Origin: Ekhidna sp.
GTDB lineage: Bacteria; Bacteroidota; Bacteroidia; Cytophagales; Cyclobacteriaceae
Length of the DNA stretch: 6,656 nt
Assembly (NCBI GenBank): GCA_013214445.1
Contig: JABSPG010000226.1
Span: forward strand, 1 to 6,656
Direction of reading: 5' to 3'
Shown here: positions 6,141 through 6,656 of the stretch, piece by piece
Numbering within the stretch: the first letter of the stretch is position 1
How the letters are laid out: each line of letters opens with the position of its first letter
Program-made: the position numbers and the translations under genes
Notes under the pieces: generated by a model
What the model was told of the DNA's origin: nothing
The model's database searches: none
What the model saw: only the letters and a program-made list of their open reading frames with translations

Positions 6141-6656
6141 ATGCTAAAGTCCCTAATTATGAGATTATTTTTTGCCATTACACTTACTTTCTTTTCGTAC
6201 TTCGGTTTTGCTTTGACAAGCGAGGAGACTGAATTTACTCCATATAAATACCCTTTTCAAGATATAACTGAAAAGTTAGTTTCTGAATTTATGTCTGCTC
6301 TGTATAGATCTGACTATAAATTGATGGTAGATCTATATGAAAAAATTGAAAAGGAAGATGCTGGAAAAGCCAAAGAACTTTCGGGTCATGTATCTAATGC
6401 CTATATCCAGACTGGCCAGGAAGAGAAGGGAAATCAGCTAGCTGCCGCCTATTCAACCTACATGATGAACCAAATGATGAAGGAAAGCCCTGAATTTGCG
6501 GCTATGATATCGTCTGCCAATAATCTTCCCTCCACCTCTGAAAATGACGCAGCAGTCAGAAACGCAACTCAGCAAGGAGAAAATACTAGCATTACTTCAA
6601 TAGAGCAGAGATTAGGTGTTGTAGATTCCAGCCAGAGAGATATGCAGTTAGGGATT
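6141..6656 (+). CDS. Exported protein of unknown function, 3' end outside the window
   Basis: I do not recognise this protein. From ATG 6141 the frame stays open to the last base, giving 172 residues and continuing. An in-frame TAG at 6135-6137 limits the start to 6141 or the internal ATG at 6159 (Met7). Residues 7-24 (MRLFFAITLTFFSYFGFA) are a signal peptide with likely cleavage after Ala24, so the protein is exported; no Cys makes it a lipoprotein. The mature part begins with an acidic stretch followed by apparently helical segments (for example SEFMSALYRSDYKLMVDLYEK in pieces SEFMSALYR and YKLMVDLYEKIEKED), then a Met/Gln/Ala-rich region around AAAYSTYMMNQMM and a Ser/Asn/Thr-rich linker. 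It lies 92 bases after the LytTR regulator on the same strand, separated by a weak hairpin, so read-through or regulation by that system is possible. Confidence 0.75.
   Translation, partial: MLKSLIMRLFFAITLTFFSYFGFALTSEETEFTPYKYPFQDITEKLVSEFMSALYRSDYKLMVDLYEKIEKEDAGKAKELSGHVSNAYIQTGQEEKGNQLAAAYSTYMMNQMMKESPEFAAMISSANNLPSTSENDAAVRNATQQGENTSITSIEQRLGVVDSSQRDMQLGI

Noticed and set aside
6002..6232. Forward frame of 76 codons overlapping the end of the regulator gene
   Set aside because: It overlaps both the LytTR C-terminus and the signal peptide of the exported protein in other frames; no motif supports it.

Overview
The window looks like chromosomal DNA of a Bacteroidota bacterium, probably of the Cytophagia/Flavobacteriia type. 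I infer this from the AT-rich composition, the lack of Shine-Dalgarno sequences before nearly every start, the pairing of a TPR sensor kinase with a LytTR response regulator, and lipoprotein and export signals of Bacteroidota style. No genus can be named from sequence alone. No rRNA, tRNA, CRISPR array, insertion sequence or integrase was recognised.

Left part (1-1080, + strand): the 3' part of a gene that enters from outside the window and encodes a degenerate GIY-YIG-like domain of the type ending in VRGG. It is followed by a 71-residue basic/acidic hypothetical protein and about 360 bases with no convincing gene.

Middle part (1081-2924, - strand): a two-gene operon. A signal-peptide-bearing 221-residue exported protein is followed, with a one-base TAATG stop/start overlap, by a 392-residue single-pass membrane protein with a helical cytoplasmic N-terminus and a periplasmic C-terminus. 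The exported protein and the periplasmic half of the membrane protein share a series of similarly spaced motifs and may be paralogous domains. Neither gene is recognised; this pair is the best candidate for an undescribed system here.

Right part (3183-6656, + strand), divergent from the operon: a 53-residue lipoprotein with a likely surface-export signal; a perfect 11-bp hairpin with a T tract that ends two bases before the next start codon; a TPR sensor histidine kinase of the HisKA_2 type with both a lipobox and a transmembrane helix; a LytTR response regulator two bases downstream; a possible terminator; and the 5' end of an unrecognised exported protein that runs off the window. The kinase and regulator should form one phosphorelay, with the TPR domain sensing in the periplasm, His437 passing phosphate to Asp55 of the regulator, and the LytTR domain binding DNA. 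Their neighbours on either side, the small lipoprotein, the exported operon and the exported partial protein, are plausible targets or partners, but this is inference from position only.
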